Source of the DNA: Carallia brachiata
Lineage: Eukaryota > Streptophyta > Magnoliopsida > Malpighiales > Rhizophoraceae
Reading direction: 5' to 3'
DNA: 64,000 nt
NCBI GenBank assembly: GCA_021464245.1
Contig: JADCRB010000073.1
Span: 186,001 to 250,000 of the forward strand
The position numbers and the translations under genes were made by a program. The notes beneath the pieces are model-generated. The model was given only the letters and a program-made list of their open reading frames with translations, did not search any database and was not told the origin of the DNA. Below are positions 48,975 through 60,654 of this stretch, one piece after another (position 1 is the first letter of the stretch; every line of letters begins with the position of its first letter).

Positions 48975-51700
48975 GAACTATATCCTCCATGTTTTCCTTT
49001 CTATTTTATGTAACTTAAAGTTATTAACCCTTACAAGTGAATGAGCATATTTCTTTCTTTGGAGTTGTGACAAACAAGTTACTGTTTTTTTCTAGGTGAA
49101 CTCGAGGAAGCATTTGCCTTGTAATTCAATAACGAAATAAACTAATTGGTGTTTGGTGCTTTTATTACATTCTAGGAATGCGCTAAGAGGTTGGATGTTA
49201 GTTTCCCCACTTATATGCCTGTGACTGGTATTCACCTTCATTTTCAAGTTGTAATGCATGGAATGAGCTATTGTCGATTCTCATTTTCAAGTGTGTATGG
49301 TTGGGGGGATGGTGTACATAGCTTGGGTGACGTCGTTCAGCCGCTTAATTTCCTATGACCATTTCAGCTTATTATTCGTAAATGTCAGGGAAAATGGGTT
49401 GGCCCAAGTCAGCAACTGGATGTGTATTCCCTGTGAGAAGACAATTCTTGTTCATGATATGAAATGCAGATGACCAATTTGTGATCAGATATGGAATTCT
49501 TTTTGTTTTTTTCTTGAACAGCGGATATGGAACTGGTTAGTTCCTATGGAGACATCATGTTGGTTAATAGCTTAGATATCCATCTTAGAGGTAGTAATAA
49601 GGAATTGCACTTGAAAAAGAAGAAAGTATGGAACTTGATTGTCAAGTATCTTTGATAATTTTTTTTTAATTTTTAATTTTTATTTATTATTAATAGAGAT
49701 TTGAATTCAAAATTTTGAATTTTAGAGATGCTCTAATAACACTTATGTTGAAGAGAGTCATAGATGGCCTTGAAAGATTAAACGGTAAAGATCAAATAAA
49801 AAAAAAAATCAACGATGGAAGTTGGAGCAATCTGAATGGAGAACTTGGAGCCGTTGGAGCAACGGACATTGACCGTCACTCCTCTTCCTCCGTTGCTTCT
49901 CCAATCCGACTTGACCGTTGAACTGGGAATTGCACAAAAGACTGAGTCGTTTTTAAATCTGAGCCGGGTTTTAAACCGAACAAGAGGCCAACTTGTTAGG
50001 TTGACGTACTTGAACAACAAATATTTCTGATCTAACAATGTGGGATAATATTACTCCGCACGTTAATCAAAAGAGCAGCAATGCAATACCAAAGGATTTG
50101 TGCCTGGAGAATTTGTCTAAATATAACTATGTCATCTTTTTTCGCAACTACACATTTACTTTTTACAACAAAAAAACAATAAGAGTTTCTCTTTTTCTTG
50201 CAAAAATGAAGGCGTAATTACAAAAAAATAAAAATATAGTTGCATTTGAGTAAATTTTTCAAGTACATATCTTCTAGTGCTGTAATTTTTTTATAATAAA
50301 AATTAAAGTTCAAGTCACAAGTAATTTTTCCATCCCCTTCAATGTTTCCCTTAATAATGGTGGGAGAATATCCCACACTCATGCTCTCCCAATTTGCTAA
50401 GGAACACAAGGCGGAGAAGTCTTTTCTTATAATAAGCAAACCACTCTGCTCGTTGGCATACTTGTCCCAACCTGTGTCCCGTATTACTGCGCTGAAGGCT
50501 CGGTTGGGTTTTCGATTGTAAAAATCAATTTTTTTGGGTTCATGACCATAATTTTATGGCCACAATAATTGACCTATCCAGTCAACTGGTTTAATGGGTG
50601 TTCGACTTTGTTGGGTTTTCTTGGTTGATTTTTTTTGTCCAATTAATTAAAATAATTGGTTGTTTTCAGTTTGGGTCATCAGTTTTTTTATCAGACCATT
50701 AGCCCAACCTAAGTTTTAAAATTATACTTGTAGATACATGAATAATATGTACAAATAAAGACGTTTATTCTCCATTTCTTTTTCTATTTTTTTGCAACAG
50801 AAAGAAAATAAGTCAAACAACTTCAAAATTTTACTTTTAAGAAACAATGCTTCATGCTACCCTCATCAAGCATAGGAAGGAGCTCTGCAAGAGGAGAAAA
50901 AGGAGCGCCAGAAACAATAGCAGCGACCCCTCATTTTGCATAGAAATCAGCACAAGCATTCTCGCGTATCATGCCACATACCATAAAAAAGGAAAAATAA
51001 AAATAAAAAATTTAAATTAAGAAAAAGAAAAAAAGGAAAAATTCATGAAAACATAAAATTTGATTTTTATTGTGTAACTTAAAACTTAATACATGCTCTA
51101 AAATCAAAATGAGTAAAATCTAAGAATTTTTTCTAGATGAGGACATTATGTGACGTACCATAAAAATTGAATGAGAGGGTGGCGGCAACCGCAAATGTGA
51201 TTAATTAGGTGAAACATAGGATAATTAGGTGGATATCCAAAGCTTTTTGAATCATTGGGCAGATGCTTGGTTCCAGCGACGCAATTTGTGGTTTATCTGC
51301 GCTAGCTACCGCTAAAGAAAAGATATTGTTATAAACTATTCAGTTATTTTTTTGACAATATAAACTACACTACTATTCAGTTATAATTATGTATCAGACG
51401 ATTATCAATCTAAAATCAACCATCACGATAATATGGCACGATATCTTTTGAAGCAGCATCTAACCCACATTAGAAAATTCATATTATGTAATATTTCCTG
51501 AAAAAGAAAAAGCAACAAATCCAATGCTTCTTCCACCGCAACTGCAAGACAATATTTCATTCAGACTTCTATGGGCCACCATTCGAGAATGGTTTTTCAA
51601 TTGAAGCCCAATTATAGTTCTACGATTAAGCTTTCGGCCCTCATGCTAGACTGTTCTGCATTGCAAAGTTGTGAGTTCTATAGGCCAAGTTAAACTTTAT
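48975..51700. other. Intergenic DNA without a supported gene
   Basis: Only short open frames. Nothing with recognisable domain, splice or element structure found. Confidence 0.45.
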
Positions 51701-52700
51701 GTGCATTTGTTTTATAGGATATGATATTTATAGGATATAAACTTTATTGGTGCATTTGTTTTATAGGATATGATATTTATAGGATATGATATAATAGTAT
51801 ATGTTAAAAGTTAATTATTTTATTTTAATTTTTGTTTAATAGGATAGGTATAAAATCGGTTAGTGTATAGTTACTATGAATATAAGATAGTTCTATTTTT
51901 TTTTACCTTTATAGGCTAGTCCATTCTACCTTATGGGCTGGTATTGATAAATTATATATTTATTAAAATATTCTTTTAATTAAAATTTTTTTAAATTTTT
52001 TTCAAAAATTAATATAAAATTAAAAAAATTATTTCTCTCTCTTCCCTTCTCTCTCTCTTTCTCTCACTCCTCTTCTCTCTCTTTCATTTCTCTCTCATTC
52101 ATCATCTCTCTCTCTTTGCTTTCTCTCCCCTCCCTCGTCTCTCGCTCTTACTCCTTGCCTCTCTATCTCTTCCCTTTCTCTCTCCTCTCTCTCTCATCCC
52201 TTCCTCTCTCTCTCTCTCGATCCTTCATTTTCTTCTATATAAATTTGAAAATTTATATCTTAAAATTTATTTAACCTTTTTCCTAAAAAAAATTAAAAAA
52301 ATGTTAATCCCTTTTCTTTTTGATATCTTGATATTTATTTGTATAAAAAAATTAATGCTTAATTTCAAAAAATATTTTTTATATAAAATTTAAATTTTAT
52401 AAAAAGTATAATGTCTAATAATATGTAAATTAAATATTAACTTCATTGCTTAATTTTAATTATTTTTAATAAAAATATTAAAATTAATAGTAAATGTAAC
52501 TCAATCATTTCTAAAGGTAAAAAAGTCATTTTGATATTTTATATTATTCAATTTCATATCATCCAAATTTCGAATAAAATAATTATTTTTTACTATTTGA
52601 TAGCATCTAAACACAATATAAGTTAGTAATTTAGCTTATTATATATTATATCAACTTATATTATCCTATACTATACTATCCAATACTATCCAATCTGTGT
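51701..52700. mobile_element. Possible MITE with an internal CT-rich tract
   Basis: The left end, GTGCATTTGTTTTATAGGAT (present twice, 51701 and 51753), resembles the inward reading of the right end, TACGTTTGGTACACAGATTGG. Both are followed by GGATA(T/G)-rich sequence. A TCTCTC-rich tract (52024-52225) sits in the middle, as in the 14319 element. I could not identify a target duplication, so the call is tentative. Confidence 0.35.
52024..52225. repeat. CT-rich low-complexity tract
   Basis: About 200 bases of CTCTCTTTC-type sequence. Confidence 0.85.
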
Positions 52701-53054
52701 ACCAAACGTATTCTATGTGAATAAACTTAAGAGTTCGTGTCTACATAGAATTTTTGTGTGACGATTTTACCCTTTTCATTAAAAGTCAACTTTTTAAAGA
52801 TTTTTTTTTTTCGAGAATACAACTTTTTAAAGACTTACTTAAGCTTGGTTTCTATTATAAAAAAGAAAAGCAAGTCTTTAACCCCAAAAAAAAAAAAAAG
52901 GGTCTACCAACAAAAAAATTAAAAAAAAAAAGGTAAGTCTTTCATTTTTGAATCAAATAGGTAGGGAAGGATCTAACAGGTGTCATCGGATCCTCAATAA
53001 AAATCGTGAATTTTTTATTCCGAAAAGAGATCGTTAACTATTTAAATAGCTCGC

Positions 53055-53062
53055 CTCGCGGT
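53055..53062. repeat. hAT target-site duplication CTCGCGGT (left)
   Basis: Matches 54733-54740 exactly. Confidence 0.88.
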
Positions 53063-53838
53063 TAGGGATGGCAACGGGGCGGGGGGGGGGCGGGGATGCA
53101 ATCCCCGATCCCCGTCCCCGCTTTTCAATGCAATCCCCGTCCCCGTCCCCATCCCCGGTGGGGAGGGGATTTGAATCCCTGTCCCCGTCCCCGTTGGGGA
53201 TCCCCATTCCCATTTTTAATTTACATAAAAAAATTTAAATTAATAAAATATCAAAATTTAATTACACAAATCTTTTAACTACGTAGTCACGCTCTACAGG
53301 TACTTTCTTTATTTTCTTTTCTTTTTTACTTCATTTTCTCTGTTTTTTTTTTGCTTTCCTAAGTCGTGATTGAAGTTTAGGTTGTAAACAAGAATTGAGA
53401 GGAAAGTATTTTTCCTGTTGCTTTGAGCCATTTTGTTCAACTTTTAAAACAGAACAGGGACTTCAATATTCATTTTTGTGGTACTAAAAAAGTTCTAATA
53501 AAGCAAGTATTATTATTATTATTTTTAATTAAAAAATTTTTAAAAGTTATAATTTAATATTACCATTTGTTCGTAACTTTTAAAATGTTCGAATTTTAAC
53601 TTATTTTTAATTTTAACAAAAAAAATAAAATTGATTACAAAATTTGACATTTCTATTTTAATACTTCACAATAAAGAATAAATGGTTTTACGATATATTC
53701 TTTAAATAAAAAATTTTTAAAACTTATAATAAGTATAAAAATATATTTTTCGATATTTTTAAGTGAATAAAATTTATAAAATTTTTCTAAAATATATTTA
53801 TGATGTACAAAAATTTTATAAATTAAATTTTTTTATAC

Positions 53839-53876
<38 letters not shown>

Positions 53877-54536
53877 TTATATTTATATTTATATATAGTC
53901 ATGTCCAAACCGTATCTAAATCTTAATATTTTTAAAATTAGTATGTCGCTGTATCTGTGTCGTCCCGTGTGTGTGTTGCTGTGTCCGTGCTTCATAGCTA
54001 AAAAACAAAGAACTCGAAACAATGGCTAATGTTGGACATTAAATTAGATAAAAGTATCAATTACATTACAAATCAAAATTTACTTGCTCAATGTCTATAT
54101 TATACTTCATAAACACCAACAAATTAAGGGGGCCTTTACTTTTTTCACTTATGTGCGGAGTGTGGCAAGTCAAGCAATATGTATTCTTATCAACTATATC
54201 TTCAACTTCATAATTATCAAGTGATACTTTTTTTAATGCCTTTCCTAGCTATTTTACTAAATTAGAAGCCAATATTTAAAAATTTAAAAAAAACCATAAG
54301 AGATCCAATTTTCCCCTTCAGGAATATAGGCAGATGGGTGTGTGTCGGTATCTGCATGTACATACCCCACAATCAACAAAATTCAAAAAGATGAAGAAAA
54401 AAGACAATTGATTAAACTTGAGGAGCTTAAATAAAAAAATCAAAAATCACAAAATTACATATGTGTCTCGTAATCGCCTTTTCAATAAATAAGTGCTCCC
54501 TAAATGCAAGGATTAAGTAAAATAATAATAATGCTT

Positions 54537-54584
<48 letters not shown>

Positions 54585-54732
54585 AAAGAATAAATTAATA
54601 ATGGGACGGGTATAAGGATGGGGACTGCATCCCTATCCCCATCCCCATCCCCGGTCAAACTAACTTGACCCCATCCCCATCGAGACGGGGCAGGACAGGT
54701 ACCCGCAGGAATTGAGATTTTTGCCATCCCTA
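53063..54732. mobile_element. Non-autonomous hAT element (1670 bp)
   Basis: Perfect 12-bp terminal inverted repeats TAGGGATGGCAA and TTGCCATCCCTA are flanked by a perfect 8-bp duplication CTCGCGGT (53055-53062 and 54733-54740), diagnostic of hAT transposons. Subterminal regions are G/C-rich repeats (CCCCGTCCCC and CCCCATCCCC types) at both ends, in sharp contrast to the AT-rich centre with (AT)n arrays. No transposase frame is present. Confidence 0.9.
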
Positions 54733-54740
54733 CTCGCGGT
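54733..54740. repeat. hAT target-site duplication CTCGCGGT (right)
   Basis: Matches 53055-53062 exactly. Confidence 0.88.
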
Positions 54741-54918
54741 AAAAAAGTATTTCTACACCGGCTATTGATTGTTGTCGGTTGATCTAAGTAGTGATAGAAA
54801 AGTAAGCCTTCCGCCACTACTGACGGTTGTGATTTTGTTGGCTTTCAAATCTAAGTATTTTGCTTTGAGTTCCTGCGGACATACCATCTGCTCCGAAGAA
54901 AAGTCTTCCTTTTTTATT

Positions 54919-55375
54919 GTACTAATATAAAAAAAAATATCACTATTTTTTATAAATTTAATATAATTTTAAAAAATTAAAAAAATAATATAATTCACTT
55001 ATTTTTTAATAAATTTAGTATTATTTTTAAAAATTAATAAATTTAATACAGTTTAATTATTTTTTTACAAATTTAACATACTTTCAGTTAAAAATAATTA
55101 AATCTCTTAGTATATACATATGACATTTGGTATTTTAAACTGTATTAGATTTAGATATAGAGGTGTTATATGTGTATATTAAGTGATTCACTTATTTTTA
55201 ACTGATAACGTTTTAAATTTATTAGAAAATAATTAAATTGTGTTAAATTTATAAATTTTTAAAAATTATATTAAATTTGTTAAAAATAATTAAATTGTGA
55301 TAAATTTATAAAATTTTGAAAATTATGTTACATTTGTTTAAAAATATAAAGATAATGATTTTTTTTGAAATTAAT
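54919..55375. mobile_element. Foldback, Mutator-like MITE (457 bp)
   Basis: The two halves are long inverted repeats of each other, with TTAAATTTATTA and AAATAATTAAA units in mirrored order, meeting near 55140-55190. An 11-bp direct repeat CCTTTTTTATT flanks the insert (54908-54918 and 55376-55386). Its length is in the 9-11 bp range of Mutator-like insertions. The repeat is T-rich, so the exact boundary is less certain than for the hAT element. Confidence 0.6.
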
Positions 55376-55564
55376 CCTTTTTTATTTAGGAATAGTAGAA
55401 TAAAGAATTAAATCATTAAAAAAGCGTAATGATGCTTCTGATAAAATTCATTTCTTCGTTATTTTTCTAGTCGCCGAGAGACAGAGATGGCGAGTCGGAA
55501 AATCCATGTCCGCTACCGCGAATACACCTTCGACATCGACTACGACTCCGACGACAGCTTCGAA

Positions 55565-55956
55565 GTCTCTCTCTCTCCCCGAAAATTTATACTTCTTCTC
55601 TTGTGTTTCTTTGTGTATAAATAATATGAAATCTTGGAACCTTTCGTTTGATTCTTTTGTGTAGTGTAGATTAGCCGAATCTTGAAATTTCTCTGTTTGT
55701 GTTTCTTGCGTGTGAATGGAAGAATCTTGAAACTCTCTCTTTTATATCTTGTCCGTGAATGATACATTCTTGAAATTGTAGCCTCTCTTGTGTTTGGAAA
55801 CGCAATCGTGGCGCCCTTCTCGTGTTTCGGGTGTATGAATAGCATTATCTTGAAATTGAGTATGAATCGGGATAACTGGTTTTGGTTCAGTCTCAGTCTG
55901 TTGGGTTTTGAAATTCAATTATTATTAGTTGCTTTAATTTTCTTTTTGTTGTTTAG
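55565..55956 (+). repeat. Degenerate tandem repeats in PNG1 intron 1
   Basis: Four to five units of about 60-70 bases with ATCTTGAAA(T/C)T(T/C)TCTCT and TGTGTTTCTTG(C/T)GTGTGAAT-type text. They occupy the place where the missing PNG1 exons would be expected. Confidence 0.6.
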
Positions 55957-56033
55957 GCAGAGGAAGAGGCTCTTATGTTGCAAGAGGCTGCTGTGAATGG
56001 TGACAACGGAGAATTTGAGAGGGAAATCCGGCC

Positions 56034-56703
56034 TTATATCAGTCAAGTTCCAATGGTACATTAACGAGCCTTTTACTTGTATTTTTTGAATACTTGATTG
56101 TTGTGCCTTTGACTAGTCAGCCTTTTGTTGCTACATAGTATGAGGATCCGATGCTCCAGGAAGCAGCGCGGGAGACAGTTCCTGTGGAAGAGCTTAAGGA
56201 GAAAGCATTGGATTCTTTGGCGAAGGTAATAGTTCTTATTTCTTTTGTTTATTTACTTCCTTTTGCGATTACTCTGTAAATGTGAAAGTCGAGGGTTAGG
56301 AGAAACTATACATAATGGGTTGATGAACCATCACCTAAATGGCATTTTTTTTTTCATATTTAAGTATATGAATAACATTTTGGTCTACATCTGAGATGAA
56401 TTTGTCATAAAGATCTATCCATGGTACTAGTAGTTCTGATTTATTGTCAGTTTTTGTGTCAATAATTCTGAGAACAACTTTCCACGCATTATATTAACCT
56501 CTTTAAAATTGTTTGCAACATTATCTGAAATTGTTCTGTATTCCTATGAATCAATATGATCTAGAGATACATCTACGAGAAACAACCACTTAATGCCCTA
56601 CTTGGTTATGTTGGGCTCGACAAATCAATATGATGTCTGACTTCACTATAATTGGACTGGATGCTGAAAGCTTTTGTATTTGTGAATAAAAATTGCTTTG
56701 AGC

Positions 56704-56744
<41 letters not shown>

Positions 56745-57461
56745 GTCATATTCTATTCCCATGAATCAATATGATCTCCAACTGTACTATAGTTGGATTG
56801 AGAATGAAAGTTTTCGCATTCCTGTGTGGGAATTGCTTCAAGTTCTATAAATGAATCGACAACTCCTTTAGAGTTTGCTCCACTAATACGCTATGATAAT
56901 TGTTAACCCTCGTTAATATGTTTTAGGATGGGAACTTTAAACCAATACAAACAGAACGAGGCCATGCTTTCCTTCTGCAGCTGCTTTTCTGGTTCAAACA
57001 GTCCTTCAGGTGTTCTTCATTGCTTTTCCATTTTTTTTTCTGTTGGCTCTCCCATAAATTCAACATAAGAAGCTCAATATTATCTTCTGGGCCAAACCTT
57101 AAAAGGAAAAATGGGGAATGTTATAAAGGAATTACTTTTCTTTTTGTGTAAATAGACTGTTATCAGTTTTATATTTCATACATGAAGTTAAATTTTGCAA
57201 GATAAAGAGCATCTTATCATTGTGCTTATTACATTCTCATTTGAGGCAAGGATTAATTGAGGTCTTATTGTCAAAATCTTTTTCATCACTATAATTGTTA
57301 CCTGCTCCAACTATATGCAATCAGGTTTACTTTTGTGTACTATCCATCTGGAAGTAAGAAGTGAGAAAGCAGTTGGCATTGTTGTTTCCTATGTGTTGTA
57401 TTGGGTTTACGACTAAGGACAGCTTTAATGTTAATCCCACAATAGGGAACAGCTCCATATT
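56034..57461 (+). repeat. Tandem duplication within PNG1, first copy
   Basis: Starts in the last 20 bases of exon 2 (CCTTATATCAGT) and ends at CAGCTCCATATTAA. Contains the exons 56139-56225 and 56927-57009. Followed directly by the second copy. Confidence 0.88.
56706..56742. repeat. (GT)n microsatellite in a PNG1 intron
   Basis: About 18 GT units, present in the first copy of the duplicated segment; in the second copy an (AT)n run stands near the corresponding place (58161-58178). Confidence 0.9.
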
Positions 57462-58911
57462 AACGCCTTATATCAGTTAAGTTCTAATGGTACATTAACG
57501 AGCATTTTACTTGTATTTCTTGAATACTTGATTGTTGTCCCTTTGACCAATGAGCCTATTGTTGCTACATAGTATGAGGACCCAATGCGCCAGGATGCAG
57601 CGTGGAATACAGTTCTGGTGGAAGACCTTGAGGAGAAAGCATTAGTTTCTTTGGCCAAGGTAATAGTTCTTATTTCTTTTGTTTATTTATTTCCTGTTGT
57701 GATTAGTCTGTAAACATGCAAGTCTAGGGTTACAAGAAACTATAGATAATGGGTTGATAAAGCATCACCTGAATGGCAATTTTACTGCATATTTAATTAT
57801 ATAAATAACATTTCAGTCTACAGCTGAGATGAATCTGTCATAAAGGTCTATCCATGGTCCTAGTTGTTCTAATTTGCGTCTTTCATTGTAAGTTTTGGTG
57901 TCATTAATTCAGAGAAAAACTTTCCATTCATTATATTAACCTCTTTAAAATTGTTTGCAGCGTTATCTGAAATTATTCTGTATTCCTATGAATCAATATG
58001 ACCTAGAGATACATCTACGACAAACAACCACTTAATGTGGTACTTGGTTATACTCGGCTCCACAAATCATTATGATGTCTGACTACACTGTAATTGGACA
58101 GGATAACGAAGGCTGTTGTATTTGTGAATAAAAATTGCTTCGAGCTGTTTGTGTTAATCGATATATATATATATATAAAATTTATCTGAAGTCATATTCT
58201 ATTCTCATGAATCAATATGATCTCCAACTGTACTATAATTGGACTGAGAAGTAAAGTTTTTGCATTCCTGAGTGGGAATTGCTTCAAGTTGTATGAATGA
58301 ATTGACACTCCTTAGGAGTTTGCTCCACTAATACGCTATGATAATTGTTAACCCTCATTAATATGTTTTAGGATGGGAACTTTAAACCAACAAAAACAGA
58401 ACAAGATCATGCTTTCCTTCTGCAGCTGCTTTTCTGGTTCAAACAGTCCTTCAGGTGTTCTTTATTGCTTTTCCATTTTTTTTTTTCTGTTGGCTCTCCC
58501 GTAAGTTCAATGGAAGATGCTCAATTAATATCTTCTGGGCCAAACCTTAAAAGGAAAAATGGGGGTTGGTATGAACGGATTACTTTTCTTTTTGTGTAAA
58601 TAGACTGTTATCAGTTGTATATTTCATTCATGAAGTTACATTTTGCAATATAAAAGGCATCTTATTATCGTGCTTATTACATTCTCCTTTGAGACAAGGA
58701 TTAACTGAGGTCACATTGTCTCAAGTCTTTTTCATCTTAATGATTATTGCTCACTCCAACTGCATGCAATTGGGTTTACTTCTTTTGTACTATCTATCTG
58801 GAAGTAAAAAGTTAGAAAGCAGTGGGCATTGTTGTTTCCTATGCGTTGTATTAGGTTCACAACTAAGGGCAGCTTTAATATTAATCCCACAATAGAGAAC
58901 AGCTCCATATT
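57462..58911 (+). repeat. Tandem duplication within PNG1, second copy
   Basis: Starts CGCCTTATATCAGTTAAG at the junction and ends CAGCTCCATATTAA like the first copy. Splice sites of both exons are kept and their frames stay open (YEDPMRQDAAWNTVLVEDLE and HAFLLQLLFWFKQSFR). Divergence between copies is spread over introns and exons, so the duplication is not very recent. Confidence 0.88.
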
Positions 58912-59266
58912 AAAGATTTAGTATTTTCTTCACCAATTTCTGATCTTCAAATAATAAATTTTTAAAAATTTTGCTTCGTGATATTTTGACTTTATTATCA
59001 TCTTTGGCATCCTTAGGATTTGTCCTTTTTGCCTTTATTGTGCATGAATGTAAATACCTACATATATCAAAGAACTGCTGATTCCTTTTTCCCCGAGATT
59101 TCAGCAACTTTCTCCATGGGAAGGATGATTCATTTGGATTCTGATATCGTAGTTGGGTGAATGCACCTCCTTGTGATGGTTGTGGCAACAATACTATTTC
59201 TCAAGGAATAGGAGATGCACGTCCTTCAGAAACTCAGTATGGTGCTACTTGAGTTGAACTGTATCG

Positions 59267-60048
59267 GTATGTTTTGAGACTGTATTTGTTCCTACCTATG
59301 TTTTATGAATTTGTGTTTGCGATCCTAGTAATAGTTCCTTGGAGTTAATTTGGAATTTGAAATTGGTTTTTTTAAGTCGGATACGTAATGCATTTCGCTA
59401 TCCCTGATGGCATATTTTGGGAAATTGCATCGTAAAAGAACATTCAAGATTAGCATGTGCCTGTACAATTAGGATATATCCATTTGTTCACTGCCGGGAA
59501 CTTTAGATCATCAAAGTTTATGGTCTTGAGATTGATAGTTCATCGCGATTATGATTCCGTTTCGTGGCTGGAATGTTGTTCTTTCTCTATAACCGTTGCT
59601 TATAGCAAAAGGAAGAGTTGCACTATCTGTGGTGGCTGGAATTGATTCAATGAGATTTCCTCCCTTTTTTAAATTGTATGTTAGTTCAGTTCTCTGATTC
59701 AGGGAGATTTCCTTTTTGGTCAGGTGGATCCTTTCCCTGTCCCACATACCTAGTATTTGTAATTGGTATTCAAGTGAGGATATTGCATTAGAATTCACTT
59801 GTAACTCCATCTTAGTTGAAATTGGGAACCGATAGGTATATCACTTTCCAGATTCTAATCATCAGCTTCCTAAATGTTATTATGGGTCTTGATCTTAAGG
59901 AGAAATGTCAAGGAGAATGGTCTCTGTGAAAAAACATCATATGCATATACTTATAGGAATAAGTATTGATTTGGTCATTTTTGTTCTGCTTTAATGACAA
60001 TTATGACCTGATTCTTCTTCTTGCATTTCTTTCTGTGGAAATCTACAG
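59267..60048 (+). other. PNG1 intron
   Basis: Non-coding sequence between a GTATGT-type donor at 59267 and the acceptor ATCTACAG ending at 60048. No other feature seen. Confidence 0.6.
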
Positions 60049-60263
60049 CTGCAATGCCTGTGCAAGAATCACTCGTTTCCCATGCTACACTGATCCATCA
60101 AAGGTTTTATTTTCTTGTGCTGTTCGAAAAGTTCTGTAAAAGAAAGTTCATTGATGCATCTTATCTTGTCTCATCTTTACTCACTTTGTATGCAGCTTCT
60201 CGAGACTAGCAAAGGGCGCTGTGGGGAGTGGGCCAACTGCTTTACACTCTATTGCCGTGCTTT

Positions 60264-60595
60264 TGTGACGCAGGAGCGTCCTTGTTGCTGTCCTTTTAGC
60301 TGTTATTTTATTTTTATTCCTATTTAGTTTTACTTAATATGTCACATGATTATTTAATTAGATGGATGGTTAGGATTAATTAGGGTTTTATTAAATCAAT
60401 GGTTGAGATTTATTCTAGTTAGGACTCTAGTATAAATAATGTAGCTGCTAGACAGTTTATTCAGTTTTCAATAATATTTTTTCAGAAACAACGTTTCTTA
60501 GAGTTCTGTGGTTTTCTATAAACCCTAACCCTAATTATTTTGTTCCGCTTCAATTTTATACCCAAAATTTAGCTTAAACTTAGCTTCTCTACACC
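60264..60595 (+). repeat. 5' LTR of a Ty3/gypsy retrotransposon (about 330 bp)
   Basis: Starts TGTGACGCAGGAGCG directly against PNG1 coding sequence and ends within a few bases of the primer-binding site (ACACCAAACT). It contains a TATA-like TATAAATAAT at 60431-60440, consistent with an LTR promoter. The exact ends are inferred from the TG...CA rule and from where PNG1 coding stops. The 3' LTR is outside the window. Confidence 0.7.
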
Positions 60596-60600
60596 AAACT

Positions 60601-60612
60601 TGGTATCAGAGC
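60601..60612 (+). promoter_or_regulatory. Primer-binding site, initiator tRNA-Met type
   Basis: TGGTATCAGAGC, the canonical plant LTR-retrotransposon primer-binding site, just inside the LTR. Confidence 0.92.
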
Positions 60613-60654
60613 CCAACAGATCCTTCTAGTTTGTTAGGGTTTCGTTTTCTCACC

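Larger units (their letters stand above)
55487..60263 (+). pseudogene. PNG1: Broken peptide:N-glycanase gene (PNG1-like)
   Basis: PNG1 removes N-glycans from misfolded glycoproteins exported from the ER. Exon 1 (55487 to about 55564) reads MASRKIHVRYREYTFDIDYD. Exons follow at 55957-56055 (EEEALMLQEAAVNGDNGEFE, then IRPYISQVPM), 56139-56225 (YEDPMLQEAARETVPVEELK), 56927-57009 (HAFLLQLLFWFKQSFR) and second copies of the last two at 57573-57659 and 58372-58454. Then come 59153-59266 (WVNAPPCDGCGNNTISQGIG), 60049-60103 ([18 protein letters not shown]) and 60196-60263 ([20 protein letters not shown]). The exons that normally encode the region between FEV and AEEEAL are missing. A TGA at 59250-59252 stands where the family has Arg. 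A retrotransposon LTR follows a few codons after the catalytic Cys (60220-60222), removing the His and Asp of the triad. Breakage is well supported; another intact copy elsewhere in the genome is likely. Confidence 0.88.

Noticed and set aside
53096..53278. Short proline/arginine-rich frame in the C-rich region
   Set aside because: It is a reading of the CCCCGTCCCC repeats of the hAT end.
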